Below the pieces are notes generated by a model. It did not search any database, was not told the DNA's origin, and worked only from the letters and a program-made list of their open reading frames with translations. Positions 11,044 to 19,876 of a stretch of 20,949 bases of DNA are shown here, piece after piece; the first letter of the stretch is position 1, and each line of letters opens with the position of its first letter. This DNA comes from UBA525 sp964589765 (GTDB lineage: Archaea > Nanobdellota > Nanobdellia > Woesearchaeales > UBA525). Location of the stretch: assembly GCA_964589765.1 (NCBI GenBank), contig CAZPUM010000022.1, forward strand, positions 1-20,949. The letters are read 5' to 3'. The position numbers were made by a program, and so were the translations under genes.

Positions 11044-11820
11044 TTACTGAAACAATTTTTGATAGTTCAGGTAGAGTTGATTTGCAACCTCGTTGACATC
11101 CATCCTCTTAATCTCTGCTATTTTCTCAATGGATTCACGAATGTTCGCAGGTTCGTTTCTAATGTTTCGCATAGGACCCATGTACGGAGAATCTGTTTCT
11201 GTGAAAATCTGGGTTATGGGAATGAGTTCAACATTCTCCTGAAATTGTTGGATTCTTGTGACGCTTGTAGGGATGGAAAAATAAAGCCCCATGTCAACAG
11301 CCCTCTTCACAAGCTTTTTGCTACCCATGAAACAGTGCATCACAGCACGATTAAACTTTTCTTCCTCAAGTATATCCAGAACAATTTCTTCAGCTTTTCT
11401 TGAATGAATTATGATGGGTTTTCTAAGTTTTTTTGCCAGTTTAATCACTTCACGGAACCATTTTTCTTGGTTCTCTTTATCATGTGACTCCTGGAAATCC
11501 ATTCCAACCTCGCCGAGCGCAACGATTTTTTTTGCGTTTTTCTCTATGTAATCGAGAGTTGTTTTCTCATCAAAAGATGTATCTCGATTAAACCCTTCAT
11601 TTAATTCAACAGACAAACACTCTGTTGGATACAGACCAAGAGCTACCTTGACCATGTCGTGTTCTTTAGCGATTTTGAGAACTTTCTGATTTGATTCGTG
11701 GTTAATACCCTGTGCGATAACTGTGACAACCCCTTTGGCCTTTGCACGGGAAAGAACCTTATCAAGGTCCTTATCAAACTCCTTACTGTCAAGGTGCGCG
11801 TGAACATCTACGAGATACAT
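11044..11820 (-). CDS. tatD: TatD-family metal-dependent deoxyribonuclease
   Basis: This is a metal-dependent hydrolase of the amidohydrolase superfamily that degrades DNA ends. At 258 residues it has the family's usual length. Metal ligands are visible in order: DVHAHLD (5-11), GEVGMDF with Glu104, IIHSRKA with His139, MHCF with His162, and FTETDSPYMGP with Asp210. The C-terminus (NEPANIRESIEKIAEIKRM, then NQLYLNYQKLF) is typical. It is probably a single gene with its own TATA box in the 38-base gap to the upstream VWA gene. A 13-base palindrome lies between box and start. The role may be DNA repair or turnover; the substrate is not shown by sequence. Confidence 0.93.
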   Translation of the reverse strand: MYLVDVHAHLDSKEFDKDLDKVLSRAKAKGVVTVIAQGINHESNQKVLKIAKEHDMVKVALGLYPTECLSVELNEGFNRDTSFDEKTTLDYIEKNAKKIVALGEVGMDFQESHDKENQEKWFREVIKLAKKLRKPIIIHSRKAEEIVLDILEEEKFNRAVMHCFMGSKKLVKRAVDMGLYFSIPTSVTRIQQFQENVELIPITQIFTETDSPYMGPMRNIRNEPANIRESIEKIAEIKRMDVNEVANQLYLNYQKLFQ

Positions 11821-11831
11821 AACAGTAATGT

Positions 11832-11850
11832 AACCTCAAAGGTTCATATA
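11832..11850 (-). promoter_or_regulatory. TATA box and palindrome upstream of tatD
   Basis: On the minus strand CTATATGAA (centre near 11848) predicts initiation near 11822. AACCT-CAA-AGGTT (11832-11844), a perfect 5-3-5 inverted repeat, lies directly between the box and the start, a usual place for a repressor site. Confidence 0.5.
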
Positions 11851-11858
11851 GGTTTGGT

Positions 11859-13061
11859 TCACTTAAGACGCTCATAATCTTCGAGAATCAAAGTGTCCAT
11901 ATCGTCGAGGTTTCTTATCTTGTACAGCTTTCCTTCACCAATTTCAACCAGTTTTTTGGCCAACTTCTCACCTTCTTTTTCTAATTCAATGCCAACAAGA
12001 GAGATTGTGACTCCTTCGTCGCGAGCTCGGCTGGCTGCCTCCACAGCATCTTTTCCTGGCTGTTCGCCAGTGGTAGGAATCGCGTCAGAAATCAAAACAA
12101 GGTGTTTTGTACCGTCCCCTCTGGGGAAAAGCTGGACAGCGTGGTCAATAGCCTTGGAAATGTCTGTCTCCTGTCCAGCACGGGTACGAACCAAGTGGTG
12201 TAACAACATAGGAAAGTCTTGTGTAGGAGGAATCGACTGTTGAACTTTGCCTGTGAACACAACAAGTCCGCACTGGTTTCTGTCTTCAATCGCTTTGTAT
12301 GCCAGTGCGACACCTGCCTTTTTGCTTGTGGTAATCTTACTTCCGCGCATACTGCCTGAAGCATCAAGAGCATAAATCACAGATATCTGTCCGTGCTGTT
12401 TTCTCTGGTGTGCGCGTAAATCTTCACTGTGAATATCAGAATGTCCTCTTCGAATAGCTTGTCTAATTGTGCCACGAATGTCAAGGTCTTTGTATCTGTC
12501 CTTCTGAAACTTTTTTCTTTCGGATTTCTCTCCGTAATGGGAGTGCTCGCGAATCTGTTTCTTACCAAGTCCCTTAGTTTCTAATTTGTCAAGTTCATCG
12601 GTATACATCACTAGTGAGGCAAGCTGGAACCCTTCTTCCGTAATCTTTCCTTCGTCGTCGAGGTAGCCTTCATTTTGCATCCTTTCAAGATTCTTACGAA
12701 TGTTCTCTTTCAGCTGTTCCTGAAACTCAGAGATTTTTTTGTTATTATCAATGTATTTCGGATTAAACCCTGTTAATTCACGGATAATTGTGGGACCAAA
12801 TAATCTTTGTGCATCCTTGAAATTACTCACTAATTTTTCAAACATCAAGTCGGGTGTGAAACTATTAAGAGCATAATCAACGCTTTCAGTTAGTACTTTT
12901 CCATCTTTAACTGTTTGTTCGTCGTTTTCAAGAACGCTGTGCGCCAATCTTTCTTCATCAGGGTTAGAAGCCATCTTGCCCTTCAGCTCATCCGCCTCTG
13001 ATGCTTCTTCAACCTCTGTTTCTACATCTTCCGAGAAACTGTCAAGGGTCACCTCCCTCAA
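11859..13061 (-). CDS. VWA-domain protein, ChlD/CobT-like partner of an AAA+ ATPase
   Basis: The first 60 residues are acidic and variable. Residues about 70-220 are helical and charged, with a basic RKKFQKDRYKDLDIRGTIRQ segment. A von Willebrand A domain spans about 225-395. Its MIDAS motif is DASGS (233-237), with Thr near 299 (GQETDIS) and Asp326 (LISDAIPTTGE). This layout matches the magnesium chelatase D-like proteins that work with MoxR/ChlI ATPases to remodel protein complexes or insert metals. The gene overlaps the upstream ATPase gene by 20 bases, so the two form one unit. No chelatase biosynthesis genes are nearby, so a metal-chelatase role is not indicated; a chaperone-like role is more likely. 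Confidence 0.85.
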   Translation of the reverse strand: MREVTLDSFSEDVETEVEEASEADELKGKMASNPDEERLAHSVLENDEQTVKDGKVLTESVDYALNSFTPDLMFEKLVSNFKDAQRLFGPTIIRELTGFNPKYIDNNKKISEFQEQLKENIRKNLERMQNEGYLDDEGKITEEGFQLASLVMYTDELDKLETKGLGKKQIREHSHYGEKSERKKFQKDRYKDLDIRGTIRQAIRRGHSDIHSEDLRAHQRKQHGQISVIYALDASGSMRGSKITTSKKAGVALAYKAIEDRNQCGLVVFTGKVQQSIPPTQDFPMLLHHLVRTRAGQETDISKAIDHAVQLFPRGDGTKHLVLISDAIPTTGEQPGKDAVEAASRARDEGVTISLVGIELEKEGEKLAKKLVEIGEGKLYKIRNLDDMDTLILEDYERLK

Positions 13062-14010
13062 GATCGTGGTCTCGAGCGAAGTGATTGAACTGTTGCATCA
13101 GGTATTTTTCAGGTTCCTCAAGGTATTTGATGCTGGGTTTCAAGCTTATTCTGTGTGACAGTACTGATGTGATAACAGACCTGACGTCGTCAGCATCAAC
13201 AGTGTTCTTTCCGCGAAGCCACGCGGTAGTTGTCGCACGGTCAATAATTCCAATACTTGCGCGAACTCCTGGTTTTTTCTCGAGATTCTTATCGTTTCTA
13301 AGTTCGCGGATAAATGTGATTACCTTCTCCTGTAAAGAGCCAGGCATGGTGACTCCCTCAACAACTCTGGCGCGCATTGTAACTATTTCATTCTCAATCT
13401 TGGGCGTTTCAGGGTATGTCATCTCAATCAGATCAAACCTGTCTAGGAAAACATCTGAGAGTTTCTCTGTGCTTGTGTCTTCAGGATTCATCGTTCCGAT
13501 AAAAAGGAAATCGGTATCAAAGTCCATATCATAACTGCCAATAGTGACTTTGCCTTCTTCAAGAACCTGAAGCAGAGCGTTCTGCAATTTTTCAGTACAT
13601 CGGTTGACTTCGTCGAAGAAAAGGATTCCTCCGTGGGCTTTGAAAATCTTTCCAGGCGTGAACGCCTCAGTGCTCATCGCCCCAAACTTCAAAGCCTTAA
13701 TGGGTTCTATGTCGCCTAGCAGATCCTCTGCGGTTAGGTCAGGGCTTCCCTGAACCCTGACCAAGAGTTGCTCACCCTTCAGTTCGCGGGTTTTTTCAGG
13801 CGTGTGAGGATGTTCTGGAACTGAGCGTTTAGGCAAAAGTTTTGCTATTGATTTTGCCAGAGTTGTTTTTCCCACGCCAGGAGGTCCAACAAGTATGATG
13901 TGTCTTTTTGCGAGGAGTGCGGATTGTAACGCCTCCTTAACATAATCCTGCCCGAGAATCTCGGGAAAATCGGCGTTGCGCAAGGTTTCGTTAAAGTTGT
14001 TATCGGCCAT
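13042..14010 (-). CDS. MoxR/ChlI-type AAA+ ATPase
   Basis: This 322-residue AAA+ ATPase is the energy-providing partner of the VWA protein that follows. Walker A is GPPGVGKT (42-49), with the helical insert region LTAEDLLGDIEP (92-103). Walker B is ILFFDEVNR (129-137), sensor 1 is GTMNPED (172-178), and the arginine finger region is FLDRFD (188-193). A ChlI-like lid follows, ending FNHFARDHDLEGGDP. The segment FTPGKIFKAHGG is characteristic of ChlI-like members. The start is fixed by a minus-strand TATA box 26 bases upstream. It is transcribed divergently from the pilin operon across a 68-base spacer. Confidence 0.9.
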   Translation of the reverse strand: MADNNFNETLRNADFPEILGQDYVKEALQSALLAKRHIILVGPPGVGKTTLAKSIAKLLPKRSVPEHPHTPEKTRELKGEQLLVRVQGSPDLTAEDLLGDIEPIKALKFGAMSTEAFTPGKIFKAHGGILFFDEVNRCTEKLQNALLQVLEEGKVTIGSYDMDFDTDFLFIGTMNPEDTSTEKLSDVFLDRFDLIEMTYPETPKIENEIVTMRARVVEGVTMPGSLQEKVITFIRELRNDKNLEKKPGVRASIGIIDRATTTAWLRGKNTVDADDVRSVITSVLSHRISLKPSIKYLEEPEKYLMQQFNHFARDHDLEGGDP

Positions 14011-14078
14011 CCCAAAAGGGTTGAAGCCCTCTGTTTATAAGAGTATACATTTATAATAAGGCAAAACGATTTACGATT
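14011..14078. promoter_or_regulatory. Divergent promoters of the ATPase-VWA pair and the pilin operon
   Basis: Minus-strand TTATAAAC (14033-14040) serves the ATPase at 14010. Plus-strand ATTTATAATA (14049-14058) serves the first pilin at 14079. Both are centred about 26 bases from their start codons. A short dyad AGGG-TTGAAG-CCCT (14017-14030) lies just upstream of the ATPase start and could be a repressor site. Confidence 0.7.
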
Positions 14079-14558
14079 ATGAGGCGAGGCCAGTCCGCAC
14101 TGGAATTTATGATTTTGTTTATAGTTGTTTATGTTCTTATCTTCTCTCTAATGAGTCTTTTCTCGGAGAGAACGGCTGTGGCCCGAGAAAGAGGGGCTTA
14201 CAATGAGATTATTGCCATAGGAACGATAGTTGAACAGGAGGTTCAGTTGGCTAACAGAGTAAGGGATAATTATGTCAGAAAGTTTGAACTTCCAAAAACT
14301 GTTAGGGGGGTTCCTTATCAGATAAGATTGGAACCAGTGATAGCACCTCAGGAAGTGATAGTCTCAACACATGGAATGTCAAGAGTGATATTTCTACCTG
14401 TACAACTAAAACAGAACAGTATTTTGTTACCTGGTTCCAACTGGATTCACAAGGATTCAACAGGAATTTCATTAACCCCCAAAGAACCAGATATCACGGA
14501 ACCTTTTTATATGGGCCAGTCGAGAGATTCACCTGATGAGGGCACAGGTGAGCGTTGA
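14079..14558 (+). CDS. Pilin-like protein with class III signal peptide (stand-alone form)
   Basis: This 159-residue secreted or pilus protein opens MRRGQSALEFMIL, matching the QxSxE...L class III signal of archaeal pilins cut by EppA-type prepilin peptidases. Cleavage is expected between Gly4 and Gln5. A single hydrophobic helix (about 9-30) then anchors or packs in the pilus core. The globular part (ERTAVARERGAYNEIIAIGTIVEQEV and on) is closely related to the N-terminal domain of the giant protein at 14976. It has no cysteine. The gene starts at its promoter and overlaps the next by 23 bases. Confidence 0.82.
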   Translation: MRRGQSALEFMILFIVVYVLIFSLMSLFSERTAVARERGAYNEIIAIGTIVEQEVQLANRVRDNYVRKFELPKTVRGVPYQIRLEPVIAPQEVIVSTHGMSRVIFLPVQLKQNSILLPGSNWIHKDSTGISLTPKEPDITEPFYMGQSRDSPDEGTGER

Positions 14559-14979
14559 ATACTTGATAATTATAGGCTTCGCCCTAGGTGTACTAATTCC
14601 CGGCGTGTTTTTATTCTACAAATACAGTCAATCAACAGGGGGGATGGGCGCTTCAAACCAGATTAATGAGATTGGTCTTAATGTGGTTTCAACTGCAAGA
14701 AGTACATATTCTTTAGGTATTAATGCTAGGAAGACTCTTGAGTTTGTTATGCCTTCGACCGTCAGGGAGACGTTCGTTGGGGGGGTGAACAACGAAGAGT
14801 TCGTTATACGTTACGAGACCCCTATGGGGTACTCCGATGCAGTATTTTTTTCGGATAGCATCCCTCTTACTACTGATTTAATGCCCTTTGTCAATGTTAC
14901 AAGGGTTCATCCAGGACTTACACGGTACAGAATTGAGAGTCTGGGAACAACTGTTAAAATTTCAGAGGTGCTTGGATGA
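14536..14979 (+). CDS. Pilin-like protein with class III signal peptide (second type)
   Basis: This 147-residue protein opens MRAQVSVEYLIIIGF, another class III pilin signal. Cleavage is expected before Gln4, with a hydrophobic helix to about residue 28 ending in FLFYKYSQS. The mature domain (GASNQINEIGLNVVSTARSTYSLG and on, beta-rich after residue 60) resembles common archaeal pilin-family proteins, but is clearly different from its two neighbours. It overlaps the upstream gene by 23 bases and the downstream gene by 4, so it is translated within one operon. It may be the major or a connecting pilin; the order does not settle this. Confidence 0.82.
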   Translation: MRAQVSVEYLIIIGFALGVLIPGVFLFYKYSQSTGGMGASNQINEIGLNVVSTARSTYSLGINARKTLEFVMPSTVRETFVGGVNNEEFVIRYETPMGYSDAVFFSDSIPLTTDLMPFVNVTRVHPGLTRYRIESLGTTVKISEVLG

Positions 14980-17900
14980 GACGAGGCCAAGCAGCTGTTG
15001 AGTTTCTGGTGCTTACAGGGTTCATGGTTTTGGTATTCACCACATTTTTCCTTGTGATACAAGAGCGTGCTGCGGTAGAACAAGAAAGGACAAGATACAA
15101 AGAGGTTATAGCCATTGCTGAAGTGATTGAGACTGAGGTAGCACTTGCAAACTCGGTTCGTGTTGGCTACAATAGAACTTTTGAACTTCCGAGATTGATT
15201 TCAGACCAGGAATACGAAATTCTTATGTATCCTTTGACAGATGACCCGAGTGAACTTGTTGTCAGAACTCCTGAATGGGAGTACGTAATGTTTCTACAGG
15301 TGAATCTGTCTCAGGGAAGCGACATCATGCCAGGTTTTAACACTATTGTGAAAACCAATGATGATAATATCACTGTTAATTCTGTACCTGATAAGCCCAA
15401 AACCTGTAATATAGGTGCTGACTGTTCCCCTCCTGAAGGGGGGAAGTTCGACCAGTTCTGTACGTGCCAGTGTAGCAATCCCAGCCTTATTGTCTGTGAT
15501 GGTGAGTGTGTGCTTCCTGGCAGTGAGTGCGAAACTCCTATTGGGAGTTATCTTACTGAGTCCTGCGCCTGTGAGTGTCCTGAAGATAAGGAGGTCTGTG
15601 GTTCGACATGTACTGACACTCAGAATGACCCTGAAAACTGTGGTTCCTGCGGGAATAAATGCCCAGAAGGCCAGAGTTGCAATGATGGTCTCTGCTCTGT
15701 GTGTGGACAACCTGGAATGACTAACAACGTTTATCGTGCGGGAACTGGCGGAAACAATTGGAACAATGTATCAGGGGCCTTGTCGAAAGATGTTCATTCT
15801 GTCAATCCCTCATTATGTTGTAATGAAGATACCCAATGTGTTTGGACGGAAGAAAGCACAATATGTAAATCGCTCGGCTTTTGGAATAGTGCAAGATGGA
15901 TATGTGATGATGCGGGTGAAGGTGCAGAGATGTTTCTGTGTACCGCATCACAGGATGGTCAAAGGTTCAGGTCGGATACTGGNNNNNNNNNNAAACATTC
16001 TGTTGTTCTTTGGATACTTCTGGCTCAAGGGTAGGAGAGTATCTGTTTGCGGATATATCCAACATGGGAACTAAGCAAGAAGCAACAGGTGTAACATATG
16101 TTCTGAACGAGCAGGTAATAGACTCGTGTAATGACGGTTCAGATAATGATTGTGACGGTTATGTGGATTCAATGGATTCTGGTTGTTGGGGAACTTCTGT
16201 TAGCTTACAATCAGTATGTTCTGAAGGAGGATTTACTGCGTACGATGATATTCAGGCGGTTGTAACTTACGAAGGGCTAACCAATGATGTTCAGATTGAG
16301 TATGACTGGAGAATAAACGGCGAATCAATTGCTATGGTCAACTACAACTTTGATGTGCCTAACAATCCAGGTTCTGGCCAGACGTATGATTACAGCACAA
16401 ATCCGGAATATGGAACTGTGTCTGGAGCGTTGTATCAGAACCAAGGTGACTCAACAGTATCAAGTGGTGGTTATGGCTTTGGTTCGGGAAGAGGTATTAC
16501 AGCTAAAGATCACACTGACAACATCATAAAGAGCGGAGATAAGTTCGGGACATACGATGGAGACTTCGCATATGAACTCTGGATACGGCCTTTTGAAACC
16601 ATCATGGAAAGTGCTTCAAAACTTATGGTCCAGTTTAATCCTAACACATGTAGTGGCCAGTATGCGGGAACTAATGGTGCTCAAGAGTATGCAATTTATC
16701 CTGATATGTTACCGGTAGGTACTGTTGGTTGTCCTTCTTCAATAACAGAACTCGAAGTAGGTGTGGGATTGTCTATAGGAAACGATGGTTTGGCTGTTGT
16801 TGAACATGGTGGAGGATACATGCCTGCCACCTTGCTTTTCACTGAGAACTGGGGGACCGGGTGGAAGCACATAATTGTAAATTATGAGAATGGAGTGCCA
16901 TCGCTTTATGTTGATGGTGTTCTAAAAAAGACAGGGGTGCGAGGCAAGCACAAACCTGTTCCTAGCAGAAGGATTGGGGGAGAAGCTCAAGACTACGGAT
17001 TTTTCGACGGTAGAATCAACAGTTTCAGAATCTACAATCGTGCGCTTACAGAAGCTCAAATACAGTATTTGAAGAACCCTGCAAGCTCTGAAACAAGGAA
17101 CTATCTTTCATCGGCAGAGCTTAACCCGGGAGACACTGTTCAGGTCTGTGTAACAATCAACAACAGAACCACTGAACTGGAATCTGTTTGTAGTGGGACA
17201 GTTACAATATCATCTGGAGGAAGTGCTTGTCAGACCTGTCCGCCAGAAAGTGCAACAAACTTAGTTGCAACTCAGGAATCACCATCAACTCTGAAACTTT
17301 CATGGACTCCTGCTTCTGGCATAAATAAGCAAATGGTCAGTTTTGGAACTGACCAGATTAAAGTTAATCAAGGATGTCCTAACGAGGGAGATTGTATTTA
17401 CGACAATGATAATGAAGCAGCTTCTACAAACTCAGTCGTTCTAAATGGACTAAACGCAGGAACAACATATTACTACAAGATTGCCAGTGTTCAAGAGTCA
17501 TGTGGTGCTACTGATTTTTACTCGAACGTGTATGGCTCATTTACAATGTGCTCAGGTTGCTTCATAAGTGATGTTTGTTACGAGAATGGGGCGCTTAGAA
17601 ATGGGTATTATGGTTGTCAATACTGTAACAAGGCTTTAAGCGAAAGTTCTTGGTCGTATAGGAGTTATGGATACTCGTGCGACAGAGACGGACAGTACTG
17701 TACTAGTGACTACTGTAATTATTACGGGCAGTGTAATGCAGGAGGGGACCCGTGTTCCTTAGGTGTTTGTAATGAGGAACTAGACAAGTGTGACGAATGT
17801 GCGGGCCCAGGTTACGACTATCAGTGTGACCGAGCAGGAGATTGTTACTACATGTATGATTATTATTATAACAAATATCTAAAGTGGGAAACAAATACTG

Positions 17901-18295
17901 GTTACTGCTCAACCTCGAACGAATGTGTTTATACTTCGGATACTACTTGCTGGAGGTCGTTTGATACAGACAGTACAAACCCTCCTGGTGGTCAGTCTGC
18001 GTGGTGTTTAGATGCTTCAGGTTGTACGACAGGAGTCTCATGTAACACTTACGGTTCAGATTGTCCCTTTGACCCTGCCCCGGGGCACTGTACTATGAGT
18101 AGGTGTGACTGGGAAGGGGGAGTTTGTAAGGGGGTTTGTTGGGGAACGGCCCAGAATAATGACTACGAGCGCACAGATTGTGGCTACTATATGTGTGACT
18201 CAGGAAGTGGCGCAGGAACGCCATTCTGTGATACTGGAGATGAGTCCACCAAATGCCCGGGAGGCACTTACACACACCACCAGCCCGTCGGTTAG
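14976..18295 (+). CDS. Giant class III-signal minor pilin/adhesin with Cys-rich, LamG-like and FN3 modules (contains assembly gap)
   Basis: The first 335 codons run to the N-block at 15983-15992. The protein then continues in another phase (TFCCSLDTSGSR and on) to the TAG at 18293-18295, so this is one gene of about 1,107 codons broken only by the gap. Modules in order: class III signal MRRGQAAVEFLVL and helix (1-30); a pilin domain paralogous to the 14079 gene (31-150); a Cys-rich stretch with DPENCGSCGNKC; a calcium-type motif NDGSDNDCDGYVD soon after the gap; a LamG/concanavalin-like domain (near 16420-17080, FAYELWIRP to GRINSFRIYNRAL); an FN3-like domain (near 17240-17560, TNLVATQ to TTYYYKIASV); and a second long Tyr- and Cys-rich tail. 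It probably displays a carbohydrate- or surface-binding head on the pilus. The ATG overlaps the previous stop by 4 bases. Confidence 0.85.
15983..15992. other. Assembly gap (10 N)
   Basis: The ten Ns interrupt the giant pilin gene. The reading frame changes across them. For the flanking frames to join, the true missing length must leave remainder 2 when divided by 3, whereas 10 leaves 1, so 10 is a placeholder. Confidence 0.98.
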
Positions 18296-18329
18296 TATCT
18301 CCTGTGTAATGAGGACAGATACCGCAACG

Positions 18330-18360
18330 CATAAATAGTAAACGCCGGTCGTGAAACCGG
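18330..18360 (+). promoter_or_regulatory. TATA box and small hairpin upstream of the GTPase operon
   Basis: CATAAATAG (18330-18338) is centred about 28 bases before the ATG at 18362. CCGGT-CGTGAA-ACCGG (18345-18360) is a 5-pair dyad lying between the box and the start codon, a possible repressor site. Confidence 0.55.
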
Positions 18361-18361
18361 T

Positions 18362-18997
18362 ATGTGGTTACGAAGTATACTAAAGAGTATTTTCAAGCTG
18401 TTTTCCCGTAAGAAGTACGTGAAACTAGGTTTGTACGGGCCTCCAAACGGAGGAAAGACAACTCTTGCCAACAGGATTTGTTCCGACTGGCTAGGTGAGG
18501 AAATGGGAAACACAAGCAGAATAGCTCATGAAACCAGGCGTCTTTTCGAGAAATCCAAAGTGACTATATCTGACGACGAAGGACGAACATTAACTTTTGG
18601 TCTTGTTGATACGCCAGGTCTTGCTTCGAGAATCGACTATGAAGACTTTGTCAAAGCAGGGTTGGACGAGCAAGAAGCAAAACAGCGAGCCCAAGAGGCC
18701 GCAGAAGGCGTTGTCCAGAGTATCAAGTGGATAGATTCAGCGGATGCAGTTGTAGTTGTTCTTGACTCCACAAAAGAGCCGAATAGCCAGGTCAATAACC
18801 TGCTGGTTGAAAGTTTAGAGGAAAGAGGTGTTCCTGTCTTGATTGTGGCAAACAAGATTGACCTAAAAAAGTCCAGTGTGGATAGAATACAGACGGTTTT
18901 TCCTGAGCATGACATTTTAGGGATCAGTGCAAAATATGGGGATAATATTGAGGAGTTTTACGGAAGACTTTTTATTCTCACATCAAAGGTGGATTAG
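18362..18997 (+). CDS. arvA: Era-like small GTPase, ArvA/OapA family
   Basis: This 211-residue GTPase starts with a short amphipathic, basic helix (MWLRSILKSIFKLFSRKKYV) that may contact membrane. G motifs follow: GPPNGGKT (26-33), DTPG (83-86), NKID (164-167) and SAK (189-191). SRIAHETRRLFEK (52-64) is characteristic of the archaeal Era-like family. The relative in Haloferax, ArvA, drives extracellular vesicle formation with partners ArvB and ArvC, and the Zn-ribbon partner follows here directly. The gene heads a tight operon. The family call rests on motifs plus the next gene. A generic Era/Obg-like GTPase is the alternative. Confidence 0.8.
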   Translation: MWLRSILKSIFKLFSRKKYVKLGLYGPPNGGKTTLANRICSDWLGEEMGNTSRIAHETRRLFEKSKVTISDDEGRTLTFGLVDTPGLASRIDYEDFVKAGLDEQEAKQRAQEAAEGVVQSIKWIDSADAVVVVLDSTKEPNSQVNNLLVESLEERGVPVLIVANKIDLKKSSVDRIQTVFPEHDILGISAKYGDNIEEFYGRLFILTSKVD

Positions 18998-19273
18998 ATG
19001 CCTCACAAATGTGTAAAATGTGACACTGTTTATGATGATGAATCTGACCATGTCGTTAAAGGTTGCGATTGTGGTTCAAAGGTTTTCCTATATGTGAGAA
19101 AAGAGAAGTTTGAGTCTCTGAAACACATAGTCGCGCGGAAAGACGGCAGGTATGAGATTAATGTAGGTGCATTGTTTAATAAAAGTCCTGAAGTAAATCA
19201 TACAGAGGTTGTACGCCTTGAAGAGGGGAAGTACGATATAGACCTTGCCAAGGCACTTCGAGGTGAAGAGTAG
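18998..19273 (+). CDS. arvC: Zn-ribbon protein, ArvC/OapC (DUF2072)-like
   Basis: This 91-residue protein begins MPHKCVKCDTVY and has a second metal pair in GCDCGSK, so Cys5, Cys8, Cys23 and Cys25 form one zinc ribbon. The C-terminal part repeats a short pattern, GRYEINVGAL and GKYDIDLAKAL, as in the archaeal Zn-ribbon family encoded next to Era-like GTPases. It starts at the base after the GTPase stop and ends at the base before the next start. The expected third partner (ArvB/OapB, DUF2073) is not between or right after these genes. Confidence 0.75.
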   Translation: MPHKCVKCDTVYDDESDHVVKGCDCGSKVFLYVRKEKFESLKHIVARKDGRYEINVGALFNKSPEVNHTEVVRLEEGKYDIDLAKALRGEE

Positions 19274-19876
19274 ATGCGTTTACTAGCATTCACAGATAAT
19301 CATGGTGAGGACCAGTTTCTGGAGAGAATTAAAGATATAGTAAGGTACCACAAACCTGATCTCGTGGTGTGTGCGGGGGATTTCACATTTTTTGGTTCAG
19401 GAACTGATCAGGAGCTCAACAAACTAAACTCTTTAGGAGTCCATTTGGTACTAATTCATGGTAACCACGAAAATGGCAACAGAGTAAAACAGCTATGTGA
19501 AAAAATGCAGAACATAACCTTTGTACACGGAGGGATGTACACAGTAAATGGTGTTCAGTTCTTCGGTTGGGGGGGTCATGGTTTCAGAAGTAGAGAGCCA
19601 GAATTGGAGTCTCTAGAAGAGGAATTCGCAGATTCTTTCAATAACAAAACAATAGTCCTAAGTCACGCGCCACCATATGGAACTACGGTTGATGATATAG
19701 AGGATGGTTGGCATGTTGGGAACGAAAGTCTTACTGAATTAATTATGAGGCGCAGACCAATGCTGGTATTGTGTGGGCACATACACGAAGGGTTTCATCA
19801 AAGAGACTCTATGGCGGGAGCTATGATTATTAATCCTGGCCCGGACGGGGAGATTATTGAGGTAAAAAATGACTGA
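19274..19876 (+). CDS. Calcineurin-like metallophosphoesterase
   Basis: This 200-residue protein carries the full metal-site set: FTDNHG (Asp8, His10), CAGDF (33-37), GNHEN (63-67), LSHAPPYGT near 130 and CGHIHEG near 158. It resembles small archaeal phosphodiesterases acting on phosphate esters or nucleotides; the substrate is not shown by sequence. There is no signal peptide, so it is cytoplasmic. Its start abuts the Zn-ribbon stop, and its end overlaps the next start by 8 bases, so it belongs to the GTPase operon. Confidence 0.88.
   Translation: MRLLAFTDNHGEDQFLERIKDIVRYHKPDLVVCAGDFTFFGSGTDQELNKLNSLGVHLVLIHGNHENGNRVKQLCEKMQNITFVHGGMYTVNGVQFFGWGGHGFRSREPELESLEEEFADSFNNKTIVLSHAPPYGTTVDDIEDGWHVGNESLTELIMRRRPMLVLCGHIHEGFHQRDSMAGAMIINPGPDGEIIEVKND

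Noticed and set aside
15736..16074. Alternative frames around the N-gap that look like separate proteins
   Set aside because: They exist only because the 10-N placeholder shifts phase. The flanking Cys-rich protein reads through in the other two frames.
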